In this document: in pieces, positions 1-11,549 of the stretch | Numbering within the stretch: position 1 is the stretch's first letter | How the letters are laid out: each line of letters begins with the position of its first letter | From: Diphasiastrum complanatum | Taxonomy: Eukaryota; Streptophyta; Lycopodiopsida; Lycopodiales; Lycopodiaceae | Direction: 5' to 3' | Length of the DNA: 64,000 bases | Assembly (NCBI GenBank): GCA_029204225.1 | Contig: CM055100.1 | Coordinates: 17,041,259-17,105,258, forward strand | The notes under the pieces: model-generated | Told to the model about the DNA's origin: nothing | The model's database searches: none | The model's input: the letters and a program-made list of their open reading frames with translations, nothing else | Program-made: the position numbers and the translations under genes

Positions 1-140
1 GAGAAAGGCAAAATGAAGGGGTATTCATATCAGTCCATTATCGAATCCCTAAAGTATGCAATGTCTCCACCATGCTCGATCTTGCGTATGATATCATCTA
101 TTTGAGCCAAAAACATGGCTAACCTTGGAATGATTCACCA
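1..140 (+). pseudogene. Ty1/copia RT/RNaseH-junction fragment
   Basis: The translation contains GYSYQSIIESLKYAM, the segment just after the copia reverse transcriptase, normally followed by a TRPDIAY-type block. That block is degenerate here and a stop follows. The same piece occurs inverted at 50,217-50,408, where the frame is longer. It ends abruptly at about 140, where LTR-like sequence begins, so this is a truncated remnant. Confidence 0.7.
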
Positions 141-429
141 AGCATCCGGTTACATTCGCTATTGTTCTGTGCTCACCTACATTATTGACCTGTGTATTTC
201 ATTGTATTTAATCTGATTACAACTCTATTTGATTCGTGTCAATACTGCAATGCTTTTCTATATTCTGTCTGGCCATCTAATTAATTTGTCTAGTCATCTG
301 CTCATTACTTCCGCTACCACTGCGCATTAAACGCTCTAAAATTATTATGTTCTTGTGTTCGCATACTAAGTCACCAGCAGTGCACGCACCGAAAGAATTG
401 AACAGACCGATCCTCTCATTTCTCCGACA
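141..429 (+). repeat. 3' part of a copia LTR
   Basis: This stretch ends in CTCCGACA directly before a tRNA-iMet primer site, the expected 3' end of a 5' LTR. A closely similar copy lies inverted at about 47,080-47,370. The left part of the LTR is missing, because the RT/RNaseH scrap abuts it at about 140. The LTR end is certain from the primer site; the left boundary is approximate. Confidence 0.7.
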
Positions 430-441
430 TGGTATCAGAGC
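430..441 (+). other. Primer binding site, tRNA-iMet type
   Basis: TGGTATCAGAGC is the sequence complementary to the 3' end of plant initiator tRNA-Met used by most copia elements. It begins at the base after the LTR's terminal CA. Confidence 0.85.
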
Positions 442-633
442 CAAAGATATCAGAACCTACCTAATTCTTTAAGCAGTTTTATTTCAGAGCTATTTCTATA
501 GCATGATAAGCTTCCACAGAAACAAGACTCTACTAGTTGATAGTGTGATTGTCTTTTTGTTCTGTAATTTGGCACCAGATTTTCATACTTATGTCACTGA
601 TAGTTACTTCTATCACCTAGACTAATCTTCCAC

Positions 634-788
634 ATGGATTCCCAATGGAAAGCCAATCCTATCATGGACAAGCTTGATGGAGCTAATTACCATCTATGGA
701 AATTTAATCTCTAGATGGAAGTTGAAGGATGGCAGAGCATTTGCACTGATCATCCTCAACGTGTGAAATACTCAGATCGGCCATGTAA
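634..788 (+). pseudogene. Copia gag N-terminus (mosaic 5' part)
   Basis: An ATG about 190 bases after the primer site opens MDSQWKANPIMDKLDG, followed by ANYHLWKF, the usual start of a copia Gag. A stop codon follows that block. After about 50 codons the sequence switches without a break to a gypsy reverse transcriptase. The same start and the same junction occur at 46,750-46,894 on the other strand, so the junction predates the separation of the two copies. Confidence 0.7.
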
Positions 789-1700
789 TGGGAAGATGAG
801 AATTTGAGTGAATCTCAAAGCCTTGAACAAAGTGACACAAAAGGATCACTTTTCGTTACCCTTTACAGAAAGCATATTGGATTGCCTTGCTGGAGCAGAA
901 GCCTACAATTTTGTGGATTCAGTGGCTATAACCAAGTTAAAATCGCACCTATGAATCGACATAAAACAACTTTTGCAGTGGAATGAGAAACATATGTTTA
1001 TAAAGTTATGCCATTTGGACTATGTAATGCACCAAGCTCATTTCAGAGAGTTGTGCAATTTGCTTTCAAAGACTATATGTAAAAATTTCTTGAAATTTAT
1101 TTGGATGATCTCGAAGTACATAGTGTTGATACAAACCATCTAGATTGTTTGGAAAAACTATTTGAATGTTATCGCAAGTATCAGATTTCCTTAAAAAAGT
1201 GCCAGATTTGGGTTACTCATGGAATTGTTCTTGGACATGTGATATCAAGACATGGAATTGCTACTGATCATTTCAAAATCAAAGTCATTGTGGAGTTGCC
1301 ACCACAACGAACAATTCGAGGAGTTTATATGTACATGGGTCATGCAAACTATTATCGAATATTCATTTTGTTTTTTTGGGACTTAGCACGATCTATATAT
1401 AAGTTGACTATTGTAAGAATTTGGATGATTGAGGGGAACCATTTGAGAAATTGAAGAAAGCTTTAGCTTCTGCACCAATTCTACCAGCTCCAAACTGCAT
1501 AATTGAATTTCATGTTCCACTGATGCATCAAAATATGCTATTGGATCAGTTTGGACGCTACCAAGAGAATATAAAAAACATTATCCTATCAGATTTGCAA
1601 GTCGATAACTTATTGATTTTGAGAAGAATTATTCCACAATAGAACGAGAAGCGTTGGCCATGGTATTTTTCATGAAGAAATTTCAACATTATTTAATGGC
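789..1700 (+). pseudogene. Ty3/gypsy RT-RNaseH fragment joined to copia gag
   Basis: Translated pieces give NGKMRI then VNLKALNKVTQKDHF, GYNQVKIAPMNRHKT, MPFGLCNAPSSFQR, the catalytic YLDD box, and RNaseH-type STIEREALAMVFFMKKFQHYL near the end. Stops (after NGKMRI and after FAVE) and frameshifts break the frame, so it is inactive. It resembles the gypsy RT at 38,815-39,319. It is joined directly to a copia gag start and no protease lies between. Confidence 0.8.
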
Positions 1701-1747
1701 GACCATCAGCCATTGGACGTTCAGGCTGCCAAGCAGCAATTCTCTTA

Positions 1748-2326
1748 TTGCAAGGACAACTGGACATGGCCCAACCTGACAAAGAAAGGATCCTATTAGA
1801 ATTAGATGCCATAGCCATGCAGCACAACAACTATCTTTATGCAAAAGTTCCAAATCATCATATCTCTAAAGAGGAGATCAGCTATCTGTTTACGAAGGTC
1901 AAGACATATCATCAGTCATTGTCTGAATTCCAAGACAGATTTGATCGATCCAAGGGCAAGGCATCGTTTGAGTTGGCAATGACAAAATCTATCATGAGAG
2001 AATATGAAAAAGTTGCCGCACAAGTATTGCAAACAACCCCAAGATTCAAGTACCGCTCATGCCACACTTCTTGCCAAATCAAGGGGCGAAAGAAGAAGCA
2101 GCCACTGCTTCTCAATCTACAAAAGCAAGGTTATCTACATCCAGGGTCGTACCATTGTTTCAAAAACTGGTCACCATCGAGGAAGAGATATAGAAATTTC
2201 TACATCAACATTTGTATGAATCCTCGAGGGGTGGCTGGGTTATTAAGTTCAAGACTTCAGATATTGAAATGGGAAAGGAATTGGATAGCTACCCGAGCAA
2301 CCATCATGGCAAAAGATTGTTTTTGA
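1748..2326 (+). CDS. Unrecognised ORF inside the mosaic element
   Basis: A 192-codon open frame that I do not recognise. Its first ~97 residues are charged, helix-prone and read like coding sequence (for example ISKEEISYLFTKVKTYHQ). The rest is Arg/Lys/Ser-rich, and a different frame over about 2,060-2,330 looks equally plausible, so a frameshift near 2,040 is possible. It lies where the inverted sister copy has nothing: there, matching sequence jumps from the RT/RNaseH to the segment homologous to 2,775. It could be a captured host fragment or part of another element. The start is the first ATG and has no other support. Confidence 0.3.
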   Translation: MQGQLDMAQPDKERILLELDAIAMQHNNYLYAKVPNHHISKEEISYLFTKVKTYHQSLSEFQDRFDRSKGKASFELAMTKSIMREYEKVAAQVLQTTPRFKYRSCHTSCQIKGRKKKQPLLLNLQKQGYLHPGSYHCFKNWSPSRKRYRNFYINICMNPRGVAGLLSSRLQILKWERNWIATRATIMAKDCF

Positions 2327-2990
2327 AAAGACTCCAGATTCAATTAGGAGTTACATCGCGAGCCCTCGCTAGCTCCGGGTGGATCCAGTTTATGTTCCAA
2401 TGCCAATGAAAAATAAGTGAAAAGATTTGGGTGTACCACTGGATAAAATCGCCATCCATACTCCATATTGGCCCATAATCTATCAACAATATAGCTGGTC
2501 AATTGTAGTGGATTTCAATCGGGCCCTCTAGGCTTATTCATAGGAATACAAGTTTTCACTAGATCTGACAGTTAGGCAATCGGCTATTTTGCAAAGGAAT
2601 TGACTAAGTTGGTGTGAGTATCCACAAGATGGGATGATTGCTTACCAACATTATCATTCAATCCAAATATTCCCTTTTCATCCGACAAAGTCCATGATCA
2701 GTTGCCTATAGTGAGATTGTACTATTGTGCCATGATGCTAGGTGGATCCCAAGAATCAAGATTCACTACATGGACAACGTCAAATTGGATCTCTGGCACA
2801 AATAAGTGCTTCTTTCTGCACAAGATCGATTTCAATACGGAGCGCTTGGAGTTCATAGAATAAGTGCAGTACCACCTAGTGGGGATTAGAGCGTCACAAT
2901 TGACTCAGACTATCAGTCATAGAAGATAATTTAATCTACAAATAAGTTTATCTGCAAGCAAGAATCAATCTGAACATGAATAAAATGAGC
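2327..2990. other. Non-coding mosaic remainder
   Basis: I see no credible gene. Positions about 2,775-2,895 repeat, in inverted orientation, about 45,835-45,955, where they sit between the gypsy RT and a copia integrase piece. The rest is unassigned. Confidence 0.5.
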
Positions 2991-3534
2991 ATTAAATCGC
3001 ACTATGCACGACCTAGATTGTTGGAACATTGAGTTGGGTCATCAGGACACTGTCACCGAGTCATTTGTATTTCTACAGACTATCAGAAAACAAGTGTATA
3101 TTCTGTAAAGTGTGCAACTATACAAGTGTTTACAACAGCTAATGGATGGATCTAGATTAGTAATGAGATAAGGGATGGAGATGATAGAAATCCAACAGAT
3201 AGATGAGACATTCATCATGTATTTGCTTGATTTGTTGAATCGGCTTGGATTCATTTGGATCTAGATGAAGAGCACTACTACAACTGGAGTGTTGATCTAC
3301 TATATTTGTTTGATTTGTTGAATTGTCATGGATCTACTTGGATCTTAGTCCTATTGTAATTAGTGAAGGTGAAGGTGAAAAGAGAAAGAGAGGTTGGGGG
3401 GGGGGTTAGAGAAGGGGAGAGAGAAAATCACAAAGGTCCTCAAAGAAGGTGGGCTTTTTCTTTTTTAATAGCCCTTCTAACTAATAAGTGAGAAGGGAAA
3501 ATTTCCAAAATGGCAAGAGAATGTACATTGCAGC
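2991..3534. other. No gene seen; G homopolymer
   Basis: AT-rich spacer with a purine-rich stretch around 3,360-3,430 that contains a run of ten G at 3,396-3,405. Nothing coding is supported. Confidence 0.4.
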
Positions 3535-3770
3535 TAATCTAAATTAGCTACACAAAGTACATCATTAAGCAATGTCAAATCACCATTTAGAAGATGAAGG
3601 CGTATAGATCTTTGGCCTTCAATCTGAAGTGTACTTGAGTCACCAAAGTAGATGTACTTCAAATTTGTTAATGTGACTTCTTCGAATAGGAATCTATATG
3701 GAGTCATGTGCTATGAGGCGCCAAAATTGAGATACCATAGCAGGGCATCTCCTCTTTGTATAATTCCTAC
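3535..3770 (-). pseudogene. Copia protease fragment
   Basis: On the minus strand the frame reads LLWYLNFGAS, a stop, HMTPYRFLFEE, then YIYFGDSSTLQIEGQ. This is the copia retropepsin block (usual form W-x-L-D-S-G-A-x-x-H-M-T). The catalytic Asp is replaced by Asn-Phe context and a stop interrupts the motif, so it is dead. No other copia domain follows on this strand nearby. Confidence 0.7.
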
Positions 3771-4296
3771 ACTAAATATAAAGATAGACCCGACCAAGTA
3801 GTCGAGAATTATTGCATACTTGGGCTAATCTCTAAGATCTCTAATACATGGGAATAATTGCTTTGGCGAGTTTTGTTTTGATCCCAATGAGAATTTCAAA
3901 CTCGGCCTCGAACAACTTTTCATCTATCGAACCTTATATCATGCGACCCTTGGAGCCACATATTTGGTCCTGCTGCGGATGGAGAAATGGTATCTCACAG
4001 ACTGGCTGGCTGCAAGGCATGCACCCCACGTTAGGACCACAATCTTAGAGACATGACATATGTGAGATCTACTTCATCAATAATTTGCCCAAATAATCTC
4101 TATTCAAATCAAGAAGAACAAAGAGCAAGAGTTTTGATCAATGCATTGCCATGCAAGCCAAGGAGTAAAAGAGCCCAACCCCCCTTTATATTATGATTTT
4201 AAAAGGAAAAATAAAAAGACATAAAAGAAGACCAAAAAAAATCAAAAGGGCTCATTTTTTCTTTTTTTCCAATGGTTTTCTCTTTTCTACTTTCTT
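3771..4296. other. No clear gene between opposed copia fragments
   Basis: The minus strand may carry decayed copia gag upstream of the protease piece, but I see no diagnostic motif. An A-rich then T-rich stretch lies at about 4,195-4,275. Orientation changes across this interval from minus (protease) to plus (integrase). Confidence 0.35.
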
Positions 4297-5200
4297 ATGT
4301 TTATGTTTCTTATTTTTACGTTTCTTATTTTTCGGTTGACAAAAAATTTACTATCTATCAACAAGATCACACATCAGGGCTGTAAAACTTTGTTCAATTC
4401 AAAGCAATGTACTATTTTGGATAAAGATTGCAATGAAATCCTCTCTGCAGACAGAGAAGATAACTTATACATCTTGAATCATGAGTATGCATTTTCTACC
4501 AATGTGAATACTTCCAATGCTTAGTTATGTTTCAAAGATTAGGACATTTAAACATGATATCAATCTTGTATATGCATCACAATAGCCTGGTTAAAGATCT
4601 AAGAATTAATCCTGCCTCCACTGACATTCAACATGTCTGTGATATGTGGTTACTAGGCAAACAACCTAGATCAAAATTTCCAAAGGACAAGCCACTAGAG
4701 CTAAGTCCATTTTAAAATTGATACATAGTGATTTGTGCGGCCCTATGAATTCTCCCTCTCTGGGTTCATCACTATATTTTATCACTTTTATTGATAAATA
4801 TTTGAGATTCACCAGTATTATGTTCATCAAGAACAAGTCTAAGGCATTCAAATGCTTCAAAGAATTCAAGTAGTTTGTTGAGACACAGACTGGTCGAAAG
4901 CTCAAGACCCTACACACAAATAGTGGGGGAGAATATTTGTCAAACGAAATGTCTATCTATCTATTATCAGGCGATATTCATCATCAGTTCACCACCATCT
5001 ACAACCATAGCAAAATGGAGTAGCCAAAAGGAAGAAGTGAACATTACTTAATGCGGCACGATCAATGCTATCAAATGCTCAACTACCTAAGAACTTTTGG
5101 ACTGAAGCAATTTCTACTGCTTGCTATTTGCATAATTATTCAAGCACTAAAGCAATCAACTTAAATACTCCATGTTCACATATTCTAGCCAGAATCTGTG
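4297..5200 (+). pseudogene. Copia GAG-pre-integrase and integrase fragment
   Basis: Successive pieces give LLSINKITHQGCKTLFN, the pre-integrase FQRLGHLNM, HSDLCGPMN, LYFITFIDKY, then TNSGGEYLSNE and MLSNAQLPKNFWTEAISTACYL, in the order of a copia integrase core. Several stops and frame changes break it. It ends near ACYLHNYSSTKAI, and sequence after about 5,200 is not recognisable as copia. Confidence 0.75.
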
Positions 5201-6384
5201 AACACAGTTTTTTACTTCTTCTTACTTCGTTATGTCTTCTTCTTAGGTGGTTTCCGTTCTGGAAATTGGGTGTTTTTGCCCATTTCCAGAACTCAGTTCT
5301 TTTCAATTAGATCCTCTAGTTTAGAATTGTTTCCAGGCAGATCGTCTGTTCAACGTTTGTATTCCTAGCTTGTCAATGGGATGAAACAGTTTTGTCACTC
5401 CAGCTACACACAGTTACAAGCCATGTACACAATCCTTGCTCAATAGATTAGCGTTCTGGATCAGAGAACAATCTAAAAATATGTCTACTAAACTACTCTA
5501 AGAAATCAAAGAACAATACAACATCAAGATTAATCTACACAACAAAAACAAGAATCAAGAAAGCTAACTACCTAACAGCATTCTAGCATCCCAAGGATCA
5601 AGAAATATACCTCTCTTGATGTTGGAATGCCCAAGAACAATCAAGGACAAGATTGTTAATGAGTATGCAAGATTTGATCCACAATCTCAGCCTATATAGT
5701 TGACCTGGATGCTAAAAATTAAAAAATCAAGAAACAAGAATTATGTTTTTGTTTAGACATTCAACTTATACTCTCTAATAATCGATTCAACAGGGAATAA
5801 CCATCTAGTCTCCTCTCTGTACTGACTCTTCTCTCAAGCCCTATATTCTGACAATAGTCCATGTAGGACAACTTACTGTCCTAAGATCCAATACACAAGA
5901 TGGTAGAATGTATTGGTTTTCCGCTAGTCTATGGAATCAACAGGAAAATCGTCCTCACCTCTTATGGATGTGTGAGGCATCACTCATCCTCACAAATTGG
6001 TTCGAGATCTGATACATACAGTTGAAGTCTTTTTCTTTTTTCTCTTTTTTCTCTTACTTTTCTCTCAGTCTTTCTCTCTCTCTCTCTTTTTCTGTTTTTT
6101 TTTTTTTTATATATATATATTTTTCTTTTGTGCCTTACCCATTGGGCGATGGAGTCACTCCCGACCCCACTGCACTGTTTTTGTTTCCACTTTTTCCTCT
6201 CTCAACCCCCCCTCAACTATGCGTCTATACAGTCATTTATGCCCATAGAAATTAGCAAATGTCCAAATGCAACTCAGAGTTTTTATAGAGATGCAATAAA
6301 TATGTATGCATAGAAAACTGAGACTTGCAATAGATGCTCACCATACCGTGTCTAGTGTATGATGCATAATAGTGAGGTGGGTGG
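5201..6384. other. Gene-free stretch with polypyrimidine tract
   Basis: No gene is supported. A polypyrimidine tract (T- and CT-rich) spans about 6,029-6,105 and runs into a short (TA)n at about 6,107-6,120. Small open frames here are translations of low-complexity sequence. Confidence 0.45.
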
Positions 6385-7250
6385 TTACAGTGCATTCTTG
6401 CACATTTTCATCCGTTGGTTCTTCAAGTCCCCAGTGTAATTGGTGTCCACTTCTGCCACATCCACAGGGGCTGGATCGGCACCTTCTAGGAACTTAAGAT
6501 AAAACATCTCATTTAGGGTTTTGCGTTCCCTGGAAGTTCTATCACGCATCCGCAGGTACAATACTAGGTCCGCACCTGACTCCATGGACTCATTGGGGTT
6601 GTACCACCATTTGGTAAGGTGAATCCTGGTGGGTTTAGTCTTAGCGCCCCAAGGTTGTAGTAACCAATTCTGCAGGCAGTAGGCATAGTGGCCGGCCAAT
6701 CTAATGATATCATCTTTCTGGTGCGCGGCAACCACCGAGAACCTACATAAGCTCTCGCAGGAATCTTTGTAATTCTCAAAACTACCTGGGATGAGTGGCC
6801 GTGTGAATCTGAGGGCGGAACTCGTGGATGGTGGTAGCTCAAAAACTTGGACATCTAGCGGACACTCCATGGGCGGTAGATATAAACTGTAAGCATCCAG
6901 CTTTTGTAGAACAGACTGTCTGACAAAATTTCCTTGCGGTGCACAGGGTAAGCGGGTAAAGGGTTGCAGGAACTCTGAGGCCTGATTCGTCCTCGTGCAG
7001 CTTCTTGTCTCTGGTACTCATGTAACTGCCTAGCTAGCATGGCTACGATAGTTTCGGTTGCAGCTAGTTCCACCTTGGTGTTGGCTAGGATCTTTTTCTG
7101 CCCTTTATACCCCTCCCTATGGCTTATCTGACGTCTGTCATTAGCCTCCTTGAGGTTATTGTACTTTTGCTTCCAGGTATCTCGCTCCTTATTGGTGCTA
7201 ACCAGCTCGTTAGTGGCTCTGATTCGTAGGTTCTTTTGTTTCTTCAATTC
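6385..7250 (-). pseudogene. Gypsy accessory ORF, coiled coil, frame-broken
   Basis: Two main minus-strand frames, 7,247-6,855 and 6,870-6,385, appear to be parts of one reading unit broken by frameshifts. The first is a charged coiled coil rich in K/E/Q (for example NELVSTNKERDTWKQKYNNL). The second looks globular and Trp/Tyr-rich. It follows an integrase fragment directly and that integrase lacks its normal C-terminal end, so a deletion may have fused them. I do not recognise a named family. Its architecture recalls the larger accessory ORF at 17,028-19,582, but I see no clear sequence match. Confidence 0.45.
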
Positions 7251-7270
7251 TTCTTTCAGACGTTGGATTT

Positions 7271-7914
7271 CTATGTCGGTTTGTTATTTTCATATAGCTT
7301 CACTATTACATACGGACCGTTCCAGCGTGGCCCCAACTTTTGAGGCATCAGCTCATGTCTAGCATCGTAGAACAACACTAACTGCCCCTGCATGAACTGG
7401 TAATCGCGCATGTTCCTATCATGAATCTCCTTCATGCCTCTTTTGTGGGCTTCTTGGTGATTCAAAGCAGTTATCCAGTGCTCGTCCAGGTCTTGTAAAG
7501 TGTCCAGTCGGTGCTGTATTGATTCTTTCTCTCCTAGGTTGTGCTTCATGGCAAACCGCAAGGATGGGAGCTCTATTTTTATTGGCAGTACACATTCTTG
7601 GCCATACACTAGAAAAAAGGGCATGTGGTTGGTAATGGTCTTATAGGTGACATTATATGTCCACAACGCCAAGTACGATTTTTTGTCCCATTCCCTCTGT
7701 CGGTCTGATACGGTTTTCCTTATAATACCCACTAGTTGTTTGTTTGTGCTTTCAGCCTGATTGTTGGCTTGCGGGTGGCAGGGTGTGCTTTTCCGGTGCT
7801 TGATCGTCAACTGATCGGTCAAGGCTTTGATAAGTTTATTTAGGAAATGGGTACCCATGTCAGAGATGAGTTCTCTGGGTGTACTGAACCGGCCTATCAC
7901 CTGTTCTAGTAAGA
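7271..7914 (-). pseudogene. Ty3/gypsy integrase, C-terminal two-thirds
   Basis: The frame contains RFSTPRELISDMGTHFLN (second catalytic Asp of the DDE triad), HPQANNQAESTNKQL (catalytic Glu), FLVYGQECVLPIK, and the GPY-type end KLGPRWNGPYVIVKL. No chromodomain is seen. The N-terminal zinc-binding part and first Asp are absent, because protease sequence abuts at about 7,915. The open frame of 209 codons is otherwise intact. Confidence 0.85.
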
Positions 7915-7919
7915 ACCAG

Positions 7920-8022
7920 ACGATTTGAAAGTTCTAGACTTATGATGTTAACTGCTGACCCTGCATCAACTATGGCCCCTGAAATGACTAGGCCATTTAT
8001 GAGTACATCTATCTTAGGGCAG
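7920..8022 (-). pseudogene. Gypsy protease scrap joined to integrase
   Basis: The minus strand reads VISGAIVDAGSAVNIIS, a retropepsin active-site block (D-A-G-S). It runs straight into the integrase fragment, so RT and RNaseH were lost by internal deletion. Upstream (higher coordinates) it is cut by the start of the 3.5-kb LTR at about 8,023. Confidence 0.6.
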
Positions 8023-8026
8023 TAGC

Positions 8027-11000
8027 TGATATTTCCGCACGAAAAATCGGGTTAATATTGAAGTTTAAGTTTGCAATAATTGGAAAAACCGGCATGTAAA
8101 ACCCGGTTATTAGAGAAAAATTGGCACAAATTTGCCTTAGGTCTGGGTCCCAGCCCGTCCTAAAGTGGCTAGACACAGTTTAAAAGTAAGAAACTGACTT
8201 TCGAAAAAACCGTCAAAAATATTTTGTGGTCAATTTTTGTAAAGACCGAGCAAGAGTGTTGGTCCACCTAGAATTGGGTCCGAGCCCACCCTGAATGAGG
8301 CTAGAGCAAATTTTGCGGCCTTAGAAATGGCCGGTAAATATTTTACGGCTTTTCACAAAAATGGCCAGTTGTAAACAAATAGCCGATATGACCGTGCTAA
8401 AATCCCACCATGTACTGAGTCTATGTTTTACTAATATATGATCACTCAATGTATTTTCAGGGAAACCGTGTTGTCGCGGGAGACCTAGTCATGAATGCCG
8501 AAAAAGTCGACCACAGAAGAAAAAATTGAGAAAGAAAAGTTTCGGGTAAAAATGGGATCGGGAAATATGGATTCAGTGTCAAGGAGTCACAAAAACCCTT
8601 ACGGCAAAGTTTGGGCAATTTACGGGCAATTAACGAAATGTGCGGGCCAAGTGGTTACCCCACAAGCCAAAAATCCTGAAAAATGAGCAGTAGGCACGGC
8701 CCTTGAAAAATCGAAGAAAGGCTAAAAACATAGGTACCCAAAGAAAAACGAAGGCCGCCTACTAAAAATAGGGGTGAAAAAGGGCCTCACCCAAAATTTG
8801 GATAATAAATGCCAAAACACCTTGGAGGCTACAAAAATTGGGAGGTACACACTAACCATTGACATTTTGGGCTTCTAGGGTGTACAAAAGGGAAAACTTG
8901 AATGGCCTCCCTGGCCTTTGACAAAAATGGCATCCTGGCTAGTTTCGGAAGAGAGCCTTGAATGCACCACTCCTCCACTCTCTTATGGAGGCCACTTGGT
9001 ATACTATCAAATGGGTTGAGGACAAATGGCAAAGAGGGCTTGAAGGGCATAAAGAATGGAAAGATGGCATTCAGAAGAGGATGCATTGGATTTTCCTATA
9101 AGAAGGAGCCAACTCTTTGTATTTGTTGTTAGTGCTTTTGGATGTTAGTACTTTTGTGAGTTAGTGTATTTGTGAGTTAGTGCTATTGTGTGTTAGTATT
9201 GTTGAGAGCTTGGGCTTGTTGGTTAGGTCCACTTTGTTATTGTGAATGTTAGTTGCTCAATGCTGGTTGTTTGAATGGGGATGTTAGGGTTTGTACCAAG
9301 TGCAAGACTGTGGGGTGGTGAAACATAGTATGTTTGATTGAACGGTCGTAGTTTCTTACAATTGGTTGTTTGGTGGGCTGATCATTGTGATTGCATGATG
9401 TTGTGGAAAAAACGTTAGTAGTTTTGGATCCTTGTTGTCTTGCCTCATGTGAGTGGAGAGCTTTGTGAGATTTGCTTTGTCTTGTAGTTGTTGGGTGAGA
9501 CCATAGTCTTTCTTGGATTCTTGTATCTTGCTGTTTACTATGGTGGTGTTGTATGCCTTGTCTCTAATCACTCATGCTAGTGTACTGTGTGGGAGGTGGA
9601 AGGTTAATTCTATGTGGAGTGTGTCTTGTAGATTCATTGCTTCACAAAGCCAATATTGTCATTTGAGAGAGTAGTATATTTGAATTCTTGTTTTTCTTGA
9701 GAGGAGTTGTCTATGACACTCTCTGTGTGCTTGCCTACAGCCTACCTACACACTTCTGATCACGGCTACAGCCTGCCTATGTCTACCTATTTGCAACCTG
9801 CCTATTGGTTCCAGCCTCCCATCGCTGTTTCTAAGCAAAAAATCCGACCTCTGAGTAGAAAATCAGACCTGTTGGACATATTGCGATCTGTCCACAGATG
9901 CGACATTGCCCATAGTCGCATAGCAGCTGTCTGCGGCCTACAAAGCTTGTCTGCGACCTATCTACATCAAATTTTTTGTTGTGTCAGATCATGCCGAACG
10001 TGTCTTGCCTTCTGTGGCCCTGCCAGGCCTTGTCAAATCTCGTTGGTGCCTTCTCAAGCCCATGCGGCCCTGTTGTGATTTGTGGCCTGCTCTGTCTACG
10101 AGACTAGCTGCTATTTTGGGCCTGCGGCATGCTTGTGCCATATCTGCGTGCTTACTGATTTTTGTGGTGCCCTATGGATCCTTCCAATGACTTGTGGCAA
10201 AGTTTTTGTTCTCTAATCTCGCTACCTGTTCAAGTATCGGCATAAAATGACCAGTGCAAATGACCTTCTAAAGGTCGAAGGCAAGGCTACCTCAAAACAA
10301 AAATGGGATTCATGACTAGTACTTCTCCGATTACCGGTCACCTATGCTCGCACTGAGATTTGGGTTTACCTCACATCGATTTTTATTCTCGTGTTTACTT
10401 GCTTTCAATTGGAATGTGGGTGTTTGACGTCCGTACTTGCTTTCACTCATTGAATGAATGATAGGATACTAAGAATTCATTGTGTAACTGTATGAGGACC
10501 TAATCATTTCAATAATTCCGCATTTGCCATGTCCCAATCGGGACCTAAATGATTGTGATCCTTTTCTTGAACAAGTAGACATTGAAGTATCAGGTCTATG
10601 CGTATTTGTGGGTTTACCGGTAGTATGAACTCAGAATCACTCGCTTGCAATGGGAATGTTGTTTTCTTGAGTTCAGTTATTGCAATTCCTAACTAGTGAA
10701 TGGATTGTCGTAAAGTATGGTCGATTGTGCATTATAGTGAATCGTTTTTAGCACAAATTTGAATTCAGTCTGGAATCATAATATTTTATAAACAAATGCG
10801 GCATGGCTAATTAGAACAATGAGTGCCTATTTCGTACTGATTTAGAATGTGTTGTACGGAGAGAATCGTAGGTTGGGTAGTTAACATCTTGCTGAGTTAG
10901 ATTTATTAAACGGCTATATGGAATCGTCAAGTTTTTGAAGTGTTTCGTACGTTTTTTTTTTCATTATGAAGCGTATTAATTGAACCCGACCTCTGTGAAA

Positions 11001-11548
11001 CACCAGAGCGGGCCATCCACCATCCGCAATTAAAATACACCGCCTTGGTTAAGTGTCACACTAGTCACACCCGTCGTCGGTACTGTCTAGCGAAATACCT
11101 AGACCTGACGGTTGGCGAAAATACCACCGCTTAGCAAACAAAGCGGTGCATATAACTTGCACCCCACGAGCACATCATAAACAATAAATTGATTTCTAGC
11201 CCATGTAATATTTTTACTAACTGTAAACCGAATTCAATGGGGAAAGAGATATTAGCAAGATCCTAACACGAACTAGTGATCAGAAGTTTTACGGAACCGT
11301 GACCCTAGAAAGCTAGTAAATCATTGCAGCCAAAAGTACTAGCACCCCCTCCTTGCAACCGTATCTCTGAGAGCCTGGAAAACTCTCATCGGTTGGGGAG
11401 CACGGGGCAATAGAGAAGGCCTTCAGGGTTGGAAGTGGCAAACCCTCTGTTGCTCACATAGGGCCGCACCGCCATTAGAGGTGGAGCCCCTTGACCCTTT
11501 TAGGATATTTTGGCTGGACCAACCCCCTGTGTGAAAATGGCCCTAACA
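8027..11548 (+). repeat. Putative very long (about 3.5 kb) gypsy LTR
   Basis: It ends in CCCTAACA followed one base later by a primer-site-like sequence, then a gypsy gag. A second, inverted copy at 27,121-31,050 shares both sequence and the left boundary. The LTR holds a minisatellite of about 16-bp units (GTTAGTGCTTTTG-type) at 9,125-9,215 and a pyrimidine-rich section at 9,700-10,190. The left copy lacks about 860 bases present in the inverted copy (28,480-29,340). Small ORFs of 71 and 85 codons recur in both copies but lie antisense and have no motifs. The start at TG 8,027 is inferred; the partner 3' LTR in the same orientation is not in the window. Confidence 0.6.
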
Positions 11549-11549
11549 T

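Noticed and set aside
430-441. TGGTATCAGAGC as a tRNA gene fragment
   Set aside because: Only the 3' complement is present and it sits exactly after an LTR end: a primer binding site.
3396-3405. G10 run as a G-quadruplex
   Set aside because: A single G run cannot form the usual four-tract intramolecular structure and neighbouring runs are few.
5997-6255. Phe/Ser-rich ORFs with a membrane-like look
   Set aside because: They come from a polypyrimidine tract.
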